DNA of 54,492 nt from Candidatus Hydrogenedens sp. (lineage in GTDB: Bacteria > Hydrogenedentota > Hydrogenedentia > Hydrogenedentales > Hydrogenedentaceae): positions 1 to 54,492 of the forward strand of contig DAOSBX010000017.1 in NCBI GenBank assembly GCA_035361075.1. The letters run 5' to 3'. The notes under the pieces were generated by a model, which ran no database searches, was not told where the DNA came from, and worked only from the letters and a program-made list of their open reading frames with translations. Positions 34,101 through 42,978 of the stretch are shown piece by piece. Both the position numbers and the translations under genes were made by a program. Within the stretch, counting starts at the first letter, position 1. Each line of letters starts with the position of its first letter.

Positions 34101-34438
34101 ACCCCATATTTTTCGAGGATTCCTGCATCTGCCAATGCTACAGAAAGATTAAGCCCTGTTTGTCCCCCTACCGTTGGAAGTAATGCATCTGGTTTCTCTT
34201 GTTTAATTATCTTTTCAAGGAATGGGACAGTTAAAGGTTCTATATATGTAGAGTCAGCCATTTCTGGGTCTGTCATTATAGTCGCTGGATTACTATTGAC
34301 CAATATCACCTCATAGCCTTCTTCACGAAGGGCTTTGCAGGCTTGGGTTCCAGAATAATCAAATTCACATGCCTGTCCGATAATAATAGGACCTGAGCCT
34401 ATAATCATTATCTTCTTAATGTCTGTCCTTTTGGGCAT
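31139..34438 (-). CDS. carB: Carbamoyl-phosphate synthase large subunit
   Basis: 1099 residues from the ATG at MPKRTDIKKI, with AAGGA ahead; an upstream in-frame start would overlap greA. Two homologous ATP-grasp halves are visible (first with GSGPIIIGQACEFDYSG, second with LGGGPNRIGQGIEFDYCC), the first making carboxyphosphate and the second phosphorylating carbamate. They are followed by a C-terminal MGS-like allosteric domain (KFIATKGTASVLRSQGIDV). The enzyme feeds pyrimidine and arginine synthesis. Length and order are standard. The glutaminase subunit carA is not adjacent and must lie elsewhere. The gene starts 19 bases after greA and is probably cotranscribed with it. Confidence 0.98.
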   Translation of the reverse strand: MPKRTDIKKIMIIGSGPIIIGQACEFDYSGTQACKALREEGYEVILVNSNPATIMTDPEMADSTYIEPLTVPFLEKIIKQEKPDALLPTVGGQTGLNLSVALADAGILEKYGVRMIGANAQTIRKAEDRGLFKEAMLHCGLEVPRSMVIHHLDEAMEFGAEINYSAVIRPAFTLGGTGAGLSFNKDEYISAIQKGLEASPIHEVLVEESVIGWKEYELEVMRDLKDNVVIVCPIENVDPMGVHTGDSVTVAPAQTLTDKEYQIMRNAAIAIMREIGVDTGGSNVQFAIHPQTGRMVVIEMNPRVSRSSALASKATGFPIAKIAAKLAVGYTLDEIPNDITKETPACFEPTIDYVVTKIPRWAFEKFSGAEPILTVQMKSVGETMSIGRTFKESLQKAIRGLEIGRFGFGGDGKAKPLTKEPYSQAEKNALLRALRTPSPHRYLHLAEAIRLGATVEELHEITKIDPWFIRQMEEIVEEEKNLIELSSEVHAHINTKNTTKKEIITKKIKRAKQYGFSDFQLARYWKSSELDVRNLRKELGIIPTYRLIDTCAGEFEAYTPYYYSTYEDEDEVRLADKPRIIILGGGPNRIGQGIEFDYCCVHAVFALRDAGYETIMVNCNPETVSTDYDTSDRLFFEPVTFEDVMNIIERVQPEGVIVQFGGQTPLNIAQQLEKAGAPIIGTSPWNIARAEDRKLFREVVEKLNLLQPENDTARSFEEALQIAERIGYPVVVRPSFVLGGRAMEIVYDAEALQRYMEFAVEASPEHPILIDKFLEDAIEIDVDAIADKEQVIIGGVMQHIEEAGIHSGDSACILPPYDLPYDIVEVIKEQTRALARELEVRGLMNVQYAVKDRKVYLLEVNPRASRTIPFVSKAVGVPLAKLAALVMVGKRLSDMGLTKDPEPQYISAKEVVLPFIKFPGVDIVLGPEMRSTGEVMGIDKNMGLAYAKSQIAAGNSIPLEGTIFISLNDHDKKNIGSVAKDLYELGFKFIATKGTASVLRSQGIDVAEVFKVGEGRPNVLDCIINGYINWIINTPKGKSSKDDEVIIRRKALENNIPTMTTLAAARAAVQALREMKKGTMDILSIQKYHSLTGIKIKTR

Positions 34439-34457
34439 ATAATAGTTCCTTAACGAT

Positions 34458-34931
34458 TTATGATGAAGGTAAAATTTCAAGAATTTTGAGTTTTAATGTC
34501 CCCGCAGGAACTTGAACTTCGATTACATCTCCAACTTTTTTTCCTAATAATGCCTGCCCAACAGGGGATTGCGTTGACAACTTACCTGCTGATAAATCCG
34601 ATTCTACTGGGCTTACGATTGTATATATAATCTCCTTGCCTAATTTCTCATTTAACACGCGAACACTTACTCCCAATCGTACTTCAGAGGTGTCTATTTG
34701 TGTTGAATCAATAATAACTGCCCGTGCAATTTTATCTTCAAGGTCGTTAATTTTTGCCATTAATAATCCCTGTTCGTGTTTAGCGGTATGATATTCTGCA
34801 TTTTCACTCAAATCCCCTAAAGAACGGGCATACGCAATTACTTCAGCTAACTTAATCTTTTGTTTATTTAATTCTGCTAATTCTTCTCGTAACTTTTGTA
34901 AGCCTTCTTCTGTAATATAAATTGGTTCCAT
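34458..34931 (-). CDS. greA: Transcription elongation factor GreA
   Basis: 157 residues, matching the standard length of about 158. The start is the ATG at MEPIYITEEG, with GGAAACGT ahead; a TTG 12 bases upstream is less likely. The N-terminal coiled coil (GLQKLREELAELNKQKIKL) carries the conserved tip ARSLGDLSENAEYH, whose acidic residues reach the RNA-polymerase secondary channel and stimulate transcript cleavage in backtracked complexes. The C-terminal globular domain ends with VGQALLGKKVGDVIEVQVPAG, the FKBP-like fold. It heads a greA-carB unit and is divergent from glycerate kinase. Confidence 0.97.
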   Translation of the reverse strand: MEPIYITEEGLQKLREELAELNKQKIKLAEVIAYARSLGDLSENAEYHTAKHEQGLLMAKINDLEDKIARAVIIDSTQIDTSEVRLGVSVRVLNEKLGKEIIYTIVSPVESDLSAGKLSTQSPVGQALLGKKVGDVIEVQVPAGTLKLKILEILPSS

Positions 34932-35128
34932 ATACGTTTCCAATACTTTTGAAGATTAACGAGACGCCCAAAACGTAGTTTCTCATTTTTTTATTATTTA
35001 AATTGGAAGGATTATATCATATTTTAATATCCTCTTGAAATTGAATTTTTCTGAGATGAAGATGAGATTACTTTTACATTGTAGAGGTCTGTAATAATAT
35101 ACTTGTTTAATATGGATAGGAAGGTAAA

Positions 35129-36301
35129 ATGAGACCAGAAGAGTTAAAAGTTCTTGTTGCTCCAGACTCATTTAAGGAGTCCTTAAATACAACCGAGGTA
35201 GCTAAGTATATTGTTAAGGGCTGGAAGAAGGCTTATCCTACCAGTCAATTGATTACATGTCCTATCTCGGATGGAGGGGAAGGTTTTTTAGATGCGGTAT
35301 CTATGAGTTTAAACATGCAATATTTATCGACAACGGTTGCAGATTTAACAGGTAAAAAGAGAAAAATCAGATATGGTTGGCTTCCCAAACAAAAGGTAGC
35401 TATTATAGAGACTGCGAGCGTTGTTGGGCTTCATCTTGTCCCACCTGAAAATCGCACACCTGAGAAGTTTACCAGTTATGGTGTAGGTGAAGTTATTCTG
35501 AATGCTATTCAGAAAGGTGCAAAACAGGTTGTTCTGGGTTTAGGGGGGTCTGGAGTTAATGATGGTGGTGCAGGAATTGCTCAGGCATTAGGATATCAGC
35601 TTCTGAACTTTGATGGAAAGCCTATCGGAAGAGGTCCTCTGGACCTTCAAAATCTTGCATGTATAAAAAGCAGTATTTATGGTGAACAAATTAAAAACAC
35701 AGCCATCATCATAGCGAGCGATGTCAAGAACCCTTATTATGGTTCTCACGGTGCCACATTTGTTTATGGTCCACAGAAAGGATTGAGAAAGGAATTGTGC
35801 CCTATTGTAGACAGAGCCCTTAAACACTTTGCATGCATTATAAAGCGAGATATGAAGATAGATGTGCAAAAACAACCAGGGAGCGGTTCCGCTGGTGGAA
35901 TGGGAGGTGCTCTATTCGCTTTTGCTTTTGGAAAATTTATTCCAGGGTTCCAATGGATAGCCCAAGCCAGTAATTTGTCCGAAAAGGTTGCTTCTGTTGA
36001 TTTGGTTATCACTGGGGAAGGACAATTAGATTATCAAAGTTTTTCAGGTAAAGTTGTTGGTGAGATGATTCATCTTGCCAAACTACACGACAAACCAGTG
36101 ATAATCCTTGTTGGCACATTAGGTAAAGGTTGGGAGATTTGTTTGTCCAAGGGAAATGTTATTGTTTTCCCTATTTCTGCTGGAGAAACATCAAAAGAAG
36201 AACTCCTAAAAAATACCTCGATTAATCTCCAACGGACAAGCCAACAAATAGCAAAACTGTTTCATTACAATCATAAGACAGGAATAAGAAGAGCAGATTA
36301 A
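35129..36301 (+). CDS. Glycerate kinase (type I, GarK/GlxK family)
   Basis: 390 residues. It phosphorylates D-glycerate to 2- or 3-phosphoglycerate with ATP. Family motifs are clear: VLVAPDSFKESLNTTEVA at the N-terminus, CPISDGGEGFLDAV, LGLGGSGVNDGGAGIAQALG, IIASDVKNPYYGSHGATFVYG, GSGSAGGMGGALFAF and VITGEGQLDYQSFSGKV. An AGGAAGGT ribosome site precedes the ATG. The glnE gene begins 4 bases after its stop, so the two are in one operon despite unrelated functions. A weak promoter (TTTACA, 16 bp, TAATAT at 35073-35100) may drive both. Confidence 0.95.
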   Translation: MRPEELKVLVAPDSFKESLNTTEVAKYIVKGWKKAYPTSQLITCPISDGGEGFLDAVSMSLNMQYLSTTVADLTGKKRKIRYGWLPKQKVAIIETASVVGLHLVPPENRTPEKFTSYGVGEVILNAIQKGAKQVVLGLGGSGVNDGGAGIAQALGYQLLNFDGKPIGRGPLDLQNLACIKSSIYGEQIKNTAIIIASDVKNPYYGSHGATFVYGPQKGLRKELCPIVDRALKHFACIIKRDMKIDVQKQPGSGSAGGMGGALFAFAFGKFIPGFQWIAQASNLSEKVASVDLVITGEGQLDYQSFSGKVVGEMIHLAKLHDKPVIILVGTLGKGWEICLSKGNVIVFPISAGETSKEELLKNTSINLQRTSQQIAKLFHYNHKTGIRRAD

Positions 36302-36305
36302 TAAT

Positions 36306-39300
36306 ATGGAACATAGAGACTTTTACAACAGACTGTCGGAAAGTGTTAAAGAAGATTTAAACTATTTGAAATCAATTCCTATTCAAGAATGGCAAACGAA
36401 GTTAGAATTGCTTCTTAGTGAAAGTTCTAATCCTGAGCGTGTTATTGTTGCATTTACTCAGTTCTTAAAGAATGTGCCAGCACCTATTGAAACTTATATC
36501 GCTAAATATCTCGAGACACCAAAGTACCTCCGATTTTTTGAAAGGATATTTTCTCAAAGTCCTTTTCTTACCGATACCCTTATTAAACATCCAGACTATG
36601 CTGATGAGATTTTATTATCACCTCATCTTTCACGTGCACTCACTAAAGATGAATGGTTACTTTATTTAGGGTGGGACTCTACTCTGCTAACCTCTAATTC
36701 TGACATTATAAATTATCTCCAAAACAATCAATTTATATCTGCAAATAATTGGAATTTAAGAAAAATCATGATATATCTTCGCCAGTGTCATAAGAAGGCA
36801 TTGCTAAGAATCACTACCCGTGATATAGTAGAACATAATGAAGTTAAGTCAATTGCAGAAGACCTGTCTAACCTTGCAGATGCACACCTTGAATTATGTT
36901 TTCATCTTGTTTTGGCTTATTTAACTCAAAGTTATGGAAGACCAATTAAGTATAGTGACGAAAAGAAGGAAGGTATTCCTTCTCGCTTTGTCATCCTTGG
37001 TTTGGGGAAATTAGGAGGCAGAGAACTTAATTTTAGTTCAGATATTGATTTACTATTTATTTACGATGATGATGGAGAGACAAGTGGTGGCTTAAAAGGA
37101 CAAATTACCAACCGTGAATTTTATTGCAAATTGGGAGAACAAATCATCAAATTTCTTTCTGAGCATACAGAAGAAGGGCAAATTTATCGTGTTGATATGC
37201 GTCTACGTCCTTATGGGAAAGTAGGTGCTTTAGCAGAAACTCTTGCAAATTCTGTCGAGTATTATTATCAATATGGACGGGCGTGGGAACGACAGGCATT
37301 AGTAAAGTGTAGACCATGTGCGGGTGATTTGGATTTGGGCGATGAATTTATAGTAACAATGCGTCCTTTCGTTTTTCCCAAATTTTTTGATGATAAAACG
37401 TTGGAGGATATACACCAGACAAAACTAATGGTTGAAAAACAAGTTGCGGAGCAAGGACAAACAGATTACGAAGTTAAATTAGGGTGGGGTGGAATTCGAG
37501 ATATTGAATTTACAGTGCAATTACTTCAATTGTTAAACGGTGGGAGAAAACCTGAATTGAGGATTACTAATACTATTGAAGCAATTCATAAGCTGATGGA
37601 AAATAATTATTTGAAACCGTTTGATGCAGAAACGTTAATAACGAACTATTGTTTTTTGAGAGAGATAGAACATCGCCTACAGATTGAATATGGAACTCAA
37701 AAACACGCTTTGCCCCAGAATGCGGAGGAGTTAGATGAGTTTGCCCGACGATTAGGCTATACTTCTGGCGAATCATTTTGGCGTGTTTATAAAGATAAGA
37801 CCCGTGAAGTTCGTGTTATATTGGAACAATTTGTTGCGGTCAAGGCTTCTGGAAATCTATGGGTTTATGATTTGGTAAGTTTACAAACAGAGGGAAAGGA
37901 AGGGATAGAAAAATTAAAAGAATTTGGTTTTAAAGACGTAACAGAAGCAAAAGATATTTTCCGCAAATTAGCAAATGGTTCTGAGGGAACTCCGTACCCG
38001 CTACATGTACGCGAGAATTTTATTAATATCGTTCCCTACTTATGTGAAGAATTAAGAAAAACACTTTCTCCAGATATTGCTCTGGAGCAGTTTTATTCTC
38101 AACTTTCACGAATGAGATTTCCCGGAATTGTCTATGAATTATTTAAAGAAAATCATAACCTATGTTCATTCTTTGTTACATTGACAACTCGTGCTCCCGC
38201 CTTAGCAGATGTATGGATAAAAGAACCAAGTAGTATCGAGGTTCTTCTCCGAGAAGAACTTATTGGACAAAAGGTTGATGCGAATTACTTAACATTTTCA
38301 TTACAAGAACTGAAAAGGTCTGTATTCCCCGAGTCTTCTCACTATCGGTTAAAGGATTCTGAATGGCTACGTATCGCATTGGGAGATTTACTGGGCAAGT
38401 TTGCTATCGATGAAGTCTGTGAGCAATTAACTCTTCTGGCTGAAATAATATTGGAAGATATTGTGGTAGAGGCTCAACAAGAGACAAGGCAGAAGTATGG
38501 CGTGTCTACGATTCCTTTTGTAGTTATCGGGTTGGGTAAAATTGGCGGAAGAGAGATGACTTTCGGTAGCGACCTCGATTTGATATTTGTTTATGATGAT
38601 GAACATATAAATTCTGTTGAAAAATCAGAGGATATGCTTATCAGCCCATCGGAATATTTTGCGGATGTATCATCACGTATTATAAAAAAGCTAAAAGAAC
38701 CTACACGTTTCGGGATTTTGTATGATATTGATGCTCGATTACGTCCTTATGGCTCAAAAGGTGTATTAGCAATAAGCTTATCACAATTTAAAGACTACTA
38801 CGAGAATGAGGCAGATATTTGGGAAAAAATGGCATTAATGAAAGCACGTGTTATTATAAAACATGGTCATATTAACAAAGATATTTACCAGATGCTTACC
38901 AAATTAGCATTCTATTTTCCTGTATCAATAGAAGATTTACAAAAAAGTGAAGATATACGTCAAAAAATGGTTCAGCAAACGAGTACAAATAACTTAAAGA
39001 AATCGGAAGGTGGAACTGCAGAATTAGAGTATATCGTTCGCTGGTGGCAGAGAATGAAAGTTGAGAAATTTCCAGAATTAGCAACCCCGTCTGTGATTAA
39101 TGCTTTAAACATTCTAATAAATGTTGCACCTGAACACTTGCAAAAATGGCAATTCTTAAAGAAGACATTTGGTATCTATTTGCAAATATTGAATCGCTAT
39201 CGCCTTTTCACTGGTGTTCGTAGTTCTACCCTTTCTGAACAAGCACTTTCCTCCCTTCCACAATTATTACCTGAACTACAGTTTACACCGACACCATCAG

Positions 39301-39389
39301 AATACCTGATTAACTTAAAAACAGAAGTCCATCAATTTTATTTAGAAACTATGCAAACCGTTCAAAACTGGATTGAGTTAAGGAATTAG
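36306..39389 (+). CDS. glnE: Bifunctional glutamine synthetase adenylyltransferase/deadenylase
   Basis: 1027 residues, near the 950-1000 usual for the family. Two nucleotidyltransferase domains are visible, each with the G-G-R-E...SD-x-D catalytic pattern: GLGKLGGRELNFSSDIDLLF (about 233-252, the N-terminal adenylyl-removing half) and GLGKIGGREMTFGSDLDLIF (about 742-762, the C-terminal adenylylating half). Each is followed by its own R-x-RP-YG-KG segment (DMRLRPYGKVG, DARLRPYGSKG). The enzyme switches glutamine synthetase off and on in response to PII/GlnB and glutamine. No glnA or glnB lies nearby. Its start lies 4 bases after glycerate kinase, without a strong ribosome site, which suggests coupled translation. 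Confidence 0.96.
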   Translation: MEHRDFYNRLSESVKEDLNYLKSIPIQEWQTKLELLLSESSNPERVIVAFTQFLKNVPAPIETYIAKYLETPKYLRFFERIFSQSPFLTDTLIKHPDYADEILLSPHLSRALTKDEWLLYLGWDSTLLTSNSDIINYLQNNQFISANNWNLRKIMIYLRQCHKKALLRITTRDIVEHNEVKSIAEDLSNLADAHLELCFHLVLAYLTQSYGRPIKYSDEKKEGIPSRFVILGLGKLGGRELNFSSDIDLLFIYDDDGETSGGLKGQITNREFYCKLGEQIIKFLSEHTEEGQIYRVDMRLRPYGKVGALAETLANSVEYYYQYGRAWERQALVKCRPCAGDLDLGDEFIVTMRPFVFPKFFDDKTLEDIHQTKLMVEKQVAEQGQTDYEVKLGWGGIRDIEFTVQLLQLLNGGRKPELRITNTIEAIHKLMENNYLKPFDAETLITNYCFLREIEHRLQIEYGTQKHALPQNAEELDEFARRLGYTSGESFWRVYKDKTREVRVILEQFVAVKASGNLWVYDLVSLQTEGKEGIEKLKEFGFKDVTEAKDIFRKLANGSEGTPYPLHVRENFINIVPYLCEELRKTLSPDIALEQFYSQLSRMRFPGIVYELFKENHNLCSFFVTLTTRAPALADVWIKEPSSIEVLLREELIGQKVDANYLTFSLQELKRSVFPESSHYRLKDSEWLRIALGDLLGKFAIDEVCEQLTLLAEIILEDIVVEAQQETRQKYGVSTIPFVVIGLGKIGGREMTFGSDLDLIFVYDDEHINSVEKSEDMLISPSEYFADVSSRIIKKLKEPTRFGILYDIDARLRPYGSKGVLAISLSQFKDYYENEADIWEKMALMKARVIIKHGHINKDIYQMLTKLAFYFPVSIEDLQKSEDIRQKMVQQTSTNNLKKSEGGTAELEYIVRWWQRMKVEKFPELATPSVINALNILINVAPEHLQKWQFLKKTFGIYLQILNRYRLFTGVRSSTLSEQALSSLPQLLPELQFTPTPSEYLINLKTEVHQFYLETMQTVQNWIELRN

Positions 39390-39468
39390 AAAGGTGTTTT
39401 TTGAATTTGCCAAGTGGATAAATGTTGATTTTTGACAGGAGGGGTAATTTCAACCATTTTATTTTTTG

Positions 39469-40056
39469 TTACACTTTTCTTTTTGAGATAATCTCTCCAA
39501 TTAAACCATATTCTAATGCCTCTTCTGCGGACATCCAGAAATTGCGATCACTGTCTTTGGCTATTTTCTCTATTGGATGACCTGTTTCTAATGATAAAAG
39601 ACGGTTAATTCTTTCCCGAATTTTTAAAATTTCCTGTGCTTCTATTCTAATATCTGCTGCCTGTCCACCAGCACCCCCTGAAGGTTGATGTATCAAGAAA
39701 CGTGTGTTTGGTAGTGCCAATCTTCGCTCCTTTGGTGCACCCATCATAATAGGAACAGCAATACTTGCAACCCAACCTACGCCAATGGTTGTAACTGGCG
39801 AATGTATAAACTTCATAATATCGTAAATGGCAAAGCCCGAATCTACATGTCCGCCAGGAGAACATACATACACAGTTATCGGTTCCTGAGATTCGTAATC
39901 CAACAATAACAATTGTGTTATGGCTTTTTCTGCCAATTCCTGAGTTACTTCGCCAGATATGATAACTGCACGATTTTTTAATAGTCGAACCGTTAAGCCT
40001 TCCGACTGAACGGGTTTTTCTTCTTCACAAATTTCAGGCTCTTCGTTAAAAATCAT
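39469..40056 (-). CDS. clpP: ClpP-type serine protease with an Asn in the catalytic Asp position
   Basis: 195 residues, the usual ClpP length; AAAGGAGC precedes the ATG. The fold markers are intact: CSPGGHVDSGFAIYD, catalytic Ser98 in GWVASIAV, catalytic His123 in LIHQPSGG, and GQAADIRIEAQEILK. The third residue of the triad should be Asp in the E. coli TERDRFLSA segment, but here SDRNFWMSA puts Asn at position 172. The usual YGLID is YGLIG. A Ser-His-Asn triad is known from the ClpP1 paralogue of Listeria, which relies on a partner ClpP for activity. So this is probably a second-type ClpP that forms mixed tetradecamers. It works with a Clp ATPase that is not in the window. Convergent with glnE. 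Confidence 0.9.
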   Translation of the reverse strand: MIFNEEPEICEEEKPVQSEGLTVRLLKNRAVIISGEVTQELAEKAITQLLLLDYESQEPITVYVCSPGGHVDSGFAIYDIMKFIHSPVTTIGVGWVASIAVPIMMGAPKERRLALPNTRFLIHQPSGGAGGQAADIRIEAQEILKIRERINRLLSLETGHPIEKIAKDSDRNFWMSAEEALEYGLIGEIISKRKV

Positions 40057-40246
40057 GGTATTGCTCCTTTGATTAACAGGATTATATCTAAATTAGTTAA
40101 GAGATAATTTTAACTTGAAACCCTTTGAAAAAACAATTTTATCTATTTTATTTGTCTCCAAAAATCGAATACTGGAAAGGTTTCTTGTTTTTGATTTTAT
40201 TCTTTCAACCTCATATTGTATTTCGGAAGCAGATTTTATGATAAAT

Positions 40247-41215
40247 TTACTCAATCCAGCCAGTGCGAAAAAAATCAAACATTTGGTCTATGAAACCAGG
40301 GTAGTATTCATGAGCGAAATCAGGGTAGAGAATAACTTTTTTTGGGGATTTAATTTTATTGTATGCGGAGAATTGAGTTGAGGGAGGACAAATTTGGTCC
40401 ATTAACCCGATTGCCATAAGGACTTCACCTTGTATGCGTTCTGCTAAATATTGACAGTCAATATAACCTAATTTACGGAAAATTTCATCTTCACGTTCAT
40501 GTCGTGGGTCAAACAAACGGAAGTATGTTTTTAATTCTTCATAAGCTTCTTCTGCCAAATCCATCTCCCAAACTCTTTTGTAGTCGCATAGAAATGGACA
40601 CATAGGTGCTAATTTCTTTATTCGGGGTTCCAGACCTGCACAGGCTAATGTTAATGCCCCGCCTTGGGACATTCCATAGGCACCCAATTTATTTTCATCG
40701 ACCTCTTCAAACTGTGTTATTACAGATACCAATGCCACGGTATCTAAAAAGATGTGTCGGTAGAGTAAATTATCTGGCACATCGTCTAATCCACGGATAA
40801 TATGTCCTTTCAGGGTATTTCCTACAATGTTCCCCGTTTCTGTGGATTGCCCACCTTGTCCACGGACATCCATAGCGGTTACACAAAAACCTTCCGCAAC
40901 GAAACCTAATTTTTCATACCAATCGCCAGCATTGCCACCGTAACCATGAAATTTAAGCAGTGTTGGGCATGGCTTTGACCGTTTTGCAGGACGCAAGTAT
41001 TGAGCATGGATTCGAGCACCACGAACACTGTTGAAATATAAGTCAAAACACTCGGCTATTTTGCTATGAAAAGAGGCAGGTATTAGTTCTACCTTAAAAT
41101 CGAGCGTTTTAAGTTCTGCTAACGCTCGTTGCCAGTAGTCATCAAAATCTTCAGGTTTTGGATTTCTACCTTGATACTTCCATAGTTCCTCTAATGGTAG
41201 TTCAAACACAGGCAT
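40247..41215 (-). CDS. Acetyl xylan esterase / cephalosporin-C deacetylase (CE7 family)
   Basis: 322 residues from the ATG at MPVFELPL, placed 6 bases after AAGGAGAG; a TTG 6 bases upstream is an alternative. CE7 hallmarks are present: the RGQGG motif (DVRGQGGQS), nucleophile Ser183 in YGMSQGGA, Asp273 in GLMDQICPPSTQF and His302 in FAHEYYPG. No signal peptide is seen, as for most CE7 esterases, which deacetylate short imported xylo-oligosaccharides and other acetylated compounds. Together with a sugar ABC transporter elsewhere in the window, this fits a carbohydrate-degrading lifestyle. A gap of 190 bases with no gene separates it from clpP. Confidence 0.92.
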   Translation of the reverse strand: MPVFELPLEELWKYQGRNPKPEDFDDYWQRALAELKTLDFKVELIPASFHSKIAECFDLYFNSVRGARIHAQYLRPAKRSKPCPTLLKFHGYGGNAGDWYEKLGFVAEGFCVTAMDVRGQGGQSTETGNIVGNTLKGHIIRGLDDVPDNLLYRHIFLDTVALVSVITQFEEVDENKLGAYGMSQGGALTLACAGLEPRIKKLAPMCPFLCDYKRVWEMDLAEEAYEELKTYFRLFDPRHEREDEIFRKLGYIDCQYLAERIQGEVLMAIGLMDQICPPSTQFSAYNKIKSPKKVILYPDFAHEYYPGFIDQMFDFFRTGWIE

Positions 41216-41273
41216 TGTCAACTCTCCTTAAATGTTATTAATTCAAAAAAATTTGTTTGGTTTTTAATATTTT

Positions 41274-41876
41274 TTATTGTGTGATAATATGGTCAAATAA
41301 AATTTTAGCACCGATAATAAACAAAAGGATAGCCCCGACTAATTCCATGCCCTTACCGAATTTTTTGCTTACATAAATTCCAATTCTCATCCCCAAAAGG
41401 GTTAGAAATCCCGCTGTAATGCCTATCCAAAATGATGGAAACCAGATGGAAACACCAATAAAAGCGAAGCTTAATCCGACAGCATAAGCGTCAATACTGG
41501 TTGCAATTGAGAGCATAATTAAGGAGATGCCACGAGTTGGATCTTTTTTCAGTGGGTGATTATTATCTGTGGATGGATTCTCTGGGGAAGAGGGTTCTTT
41601 ATCAAGGAAAGATTGGTAGACGATTTTTCCACCGATACCCCAGAGAATGGAGCATGCAATCCAGTGGTCATAATCCAGAAGCCAATCCCCCACCTGATTT
41701 CCTGTATACCAGCCCAAAATGGGCATAATTGCTTGAAATAAACCGAAATGGAAAGATAGTCGGAACATTTGTCGTGGGCTGACTTTGCGAATAAGGGTGC
41801 TAATACCAATAGATACAGCGAAGGCATCCATCGCTAAAGCGATGGCTATTCCAGCTAAAACAAATGGATTTAACAT
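41274..41876 (-). CDS. mntP: Manganese efflux pump MntP
   Basis: 200 residues and about six membrane helices in two repeated halves. Each half carries an intramembrane acidic site: ALAMDAFAVSIG in helix 1 and SIATSIDAYAVGLSF in the second half. A cytoplasmic, charged loop (about 105-120, with KEPSSPENPST) joins the halves. Both features are typical of MntP/YebN, which exports Mn2+ and protects from manganese excess. The 111 bases upstream of the start hold no recognisable yybP-ykoY manganese riboswitch. A neighbouring esterase gene downstream is separated by 58 bases. Confidence 0.92.
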   Translation of the reverse strand: MLNPFVLAGIAIALAMDAFAVSIGISTLIRKVSPRQMFRLSFHFGLFQAIMPILGWYTGNQVGDWLLDYDHWIACSILWGIGGKIVYQSFLDKEPSSPENPSTDNNHPLKKDPTRGISLIMLSIATSIDAYAVGLSFAFIGVSIWFPSFWIGITAGFLTLLGMRIGIYVSKKFGKGMELVGAILLFIIGAKILFDHIITQ

Positions 41877-41987
41877 GCATTGTCAACTTTCATAAAAGCA
41901 ATAAATGTTCCCATTTAATCAGAATATTGTTAAACTTTTAAATCATACAATAGTTTGCGATTAAGGTATTGATATGTTTTACATCTA

Positions 41988-42803
41988 TTAATTCTTTTTA
42001 CGTCGTCGATTTTGACGCCACCTTCCTGCCCATTGATAGATAGGTGAAATAAATCTGCCTAATGAGGGACATAATGAGACAATCTGAAAAAGTTTTACCT
42101 TAAATCGTGGAATGAATATTTCCATCGGTTTTTTAGGTAAGGCTCTTTTGACAATAGCTTTTTCAATATCTTTAACAGTTAGAATACGTAAACCTGAAAA
42201 GTACAATTCTGCTGCTTCGACATGAAGCTGATTATCTAACATTGGCGTTTGTACGGTAGCAGGGCAAATCACAGTAACATATACCCCTTTCTTTTTCAGT
42301 TCTAAAGCAACAGATAGTGAATATGCCCGAACTGCATGTTTACTTGCTGAATAAATTGATAATCCTGGCACAGGGACAACCCCTGCAATTGAAGAAATGT
42401 TAATGATATGTCCACTTCCACGTTCAACCATGTGTCGTGCGGAAATTTGTGTTCCGAATATTGTGCCTTTAAGGTTTACATCAATTTGTGAATGAATCTC
42501 TTTTAATGGTGTTTCTGTAGCCCATGAGGAAAGAAGTAGCCCCGCAAAATTGATAGTTACGTCAATTCCTCCCCATTCTTTAACTGCTTTCTGAAAGACA
42601 TCTTCCCATTCATTGTAATTAGTCACATCCAGACGAAATAGGCGAACCTGTGATGGGTTCCAGCCTTCTTCTGTCGCTACTTGCTCTAACTGTTCTGCAT
42701 TAATATCTGTGGCTATGACCTTATGCCCTTGCCTCAGGAAAACAGTGGTCATATGTCTTCCCATGCCACTGGCACAGCCTGTCAGAAAAAAAGTAGATAG
42801 CAT
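41988..42803 (-). CDS. Short-chain dehydrogenase/reductase
   Basis: 271 residues. A classical SDR with the cofactor loop TGCASGMGRHM (8-18), NFAGLL after strand 4, catalytic Ser near 138 (NISSIAG) and the Tyr151-x-x-x-Lys155 pair in IYSASKHAV. ATDIN at the end of strand 2 suggests NAD over NADP. The C-terminus is basic (WRQNRRRKKN). Substrate unknown. AAGGATTGACTT precedes the ATG. Two tiny membrane-protein genes lie directly upstream on the same strand (38 bases away), so it could be the third gene of that unit. Confidence 0.9.
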   Translation of the reverse strand: MLSTFFLTGCASGMGRHMTTVFLRQGHKVIATDINAEQLEQVATEEGWNPSQVRLFRLDVTNYNEWEDVFQKAVKEWGGIDVTINFAGLLLSSWATETPLKEIHSQIDVNLKGTIFGTQISARHMVERGSGHIINISSIAGVVPVPGLSIYSASKHAVRAYSLSVALELKKKGVYVTVICPATVQTPMLDNQLHVEAAELYFSGLRILTVKDIEKAIVKRALPKKPMEIFIPRFKVKLFQIVSLCPSLGRFISPIYQWAGRWRQNRRRKKN

Positions 42804-42841
42804 AAGTCAATCCTTTTTATTCTTGTTTTGGTGTATAGATT

Positions 42842-42943
42842 TTACAGAGTAAACAAGAACGCCCCAAACAGAATAGCAAGCACCCGAAGAAGTATACCCA
42901 TGATTGACAAACCAATATATGCAAGGTCTTCTAAAACATTCAC
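42842..42943 (-). CDS. Very small hydrophobic membrane protein (33 aa)
   Basis: A 33-codon gene below the size most gene callers accept. It starts with GTG and has AAGGAG 8 bases ahead, the best ribosome site in this part of the window. The peptide begins MNVLEDLAYIGLSIMGILLR and ends in a hydrophobic AILFGAFLFTL. So it has an acidic N-terminus and one transmembrane helix interrupted by a single Arg. No stop is bypassed and the length is set by a TAA. It lies between a second tiny gene (35 bases upstream) and the SDR gene. Function unknown; candidates are a small subunit of a membrane complex, a membrane stress peptide or a type I toxin. Confidence 0.55.
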   Translation of the reverse strand: MNVLEDLAYIGLSIMGILLRVLAILFGAFLFTL

Positions 42944-42978
42944 AGTTTCAACTCCTTAAAATATAAGATCTATTGAAA

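Noticed and set aside
41877..41987. Manganese riboswitch (yybP-ykoY type) ahead of mntP
   Set aside because: The 111-base interval is AT-rich and short and does not show the conserved loops of that riboswitch.
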